8,441 nucleotides of DNA from Betaproteobacteria bacterium (GTDB lineage Bacteria; Pseudomonadota; Gammaproteobacteria; Burkholderiales; Burkholderiaceae). Made by a program: the position numbers and the translations under genes. Position 1 is the stretch's first letter. Each line of letters starts with the position of its first letter. Below are positions 8,266 through 8,441 of the stretch, piece after piece. The DNA lies in assembly GCA_009921765.1 (NCBI GenBank), contig RFXC01000187.1, forward strand, positions 1 to 8,441, given 5' to 3'. Under the pieces are notes generated by a model, which was not told the origin of the DNA, did no database searches, and saw only the letters and a program-made list of their open reading frames with translations.

Positions 8266-8441
8266 GCGAGCGCGCCTTCCTCAATCGAGTCGAGCCTGCC
8301 TGCGTGCAACCGCAAGCGCATCGCGCAGCGGCCGGCCAGCGCTTCGTCATGCGTGACCAGAATCAGGGTGGAACCGGCCTCACGGTTGAGCTCAAACATG
8401 AGGTCGATAATTCGCTCCCCGGTGACTGCGTCCAGGCTGCC
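8262..8441 (-). CDS. ybbA: ABC transporter ATP-binding protein, YbbA type, C-terminal fragment cut by window edge
   Basis: The last 59 codons of an ABC ATPase enter from the right edge and end at a TAG (bases 8264-8262). The fragment opens with [10 protein letters not shown], the D-loop region that follows the Walker B box (G-N-L-D in relatives), and then has the switch region L-I-L-V-T-H-D-E with its H-loop histidine. The end resembles E. coli YbbA (L-N-R-E-x-G-x-T-L, then V-T-H-D, then L-A-x-R-C and R-L-R-L) more than LolD, so YbbA is my choice. Such ATPases pair with FtsX/MacB-like permeases in the inner membrane, and YbbA-YbbP is thought to act in envelope lipid or lipoprotein export. Walker A, the Q-loop and the signature motif lie outside the window. 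No permease gene follows; pgi converges directly on it. Confidence 0.85.
   Translation of the reverse strand, partial: GSLDAVTGERIIDLMFELNREAGSTLILVTHDEALAGRCAMRLRLHAGRLDSIEEGALA

Overview
The window reads as a GC-rich proteobacterial chromosome segment carrying housekeeping metabolism. The single-chain proteobacterial form of PurL, the fused NAD(P)H-hydrate repair enzyme, the fused OPLAH-type 5-oxoprolinase and the YbbA-type ABC ATPase together suggest a beta- or gammaproteobacterium. I lean towards Burkholderiales, but that is inference from protein style and gene company, not from an alignment. I see no mobile element, tRNA, rRNA, CRISPR array or phage gene.

Layout: on the minus strand, a long 5-oxoprolinase gene (4813 to 1145) is followed after 33 nt by the 5' part of purL (from 1111). 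PurL runs normally for 360 residues and then breaks at the left edge of the window, in a short fold-back where the next PurL residues are encoded on the opposite strand. That edge is probably a chimeric contig end, so the apparent purL stop codon should not be trusted. A roughly 315-bp gap (4814-5128) separates the divergent 5-oxoprolinase gene from a plus-strand pair. That pair is a bifunctional NAD(P)H-hydrate epimerase/dehydratase (nnr, 5129-6643) and glucose-6-phosphate isomerase (pgi, 6640-8265), which overlap by 4 bp. At the right edge, the C-terminal 59 codons of an ABC transporter ATPase of the YbbA type lie on the minus strand, converging on pgi so tightly that one CTAG holds both stop codons.

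How they may work together: 5-oxoprolinase returns 5-oxoproline, a spontaneous product of glutamine and a product of glutathione breakdown, to glutamate. PurL consumes glutamine in purine synthesis. Nnr repairs hydrated NADH and NADPH, and Pgi directs hexose phosphate between glycolysis and the NADPH-producing pentose phosphate route. Two metabolite-repair genes are therefore arranged back to back, each leading a central-metabolism gene. This is a coherent picture but rests on adjacency. I did not find a convincing undescribed system. The observations most worth checking are the purL fold-back, a candidate purL promoter in the 33-nt gap, and the candidate promoter with a near-leaderless 13-residue ORF upstream of nnr.
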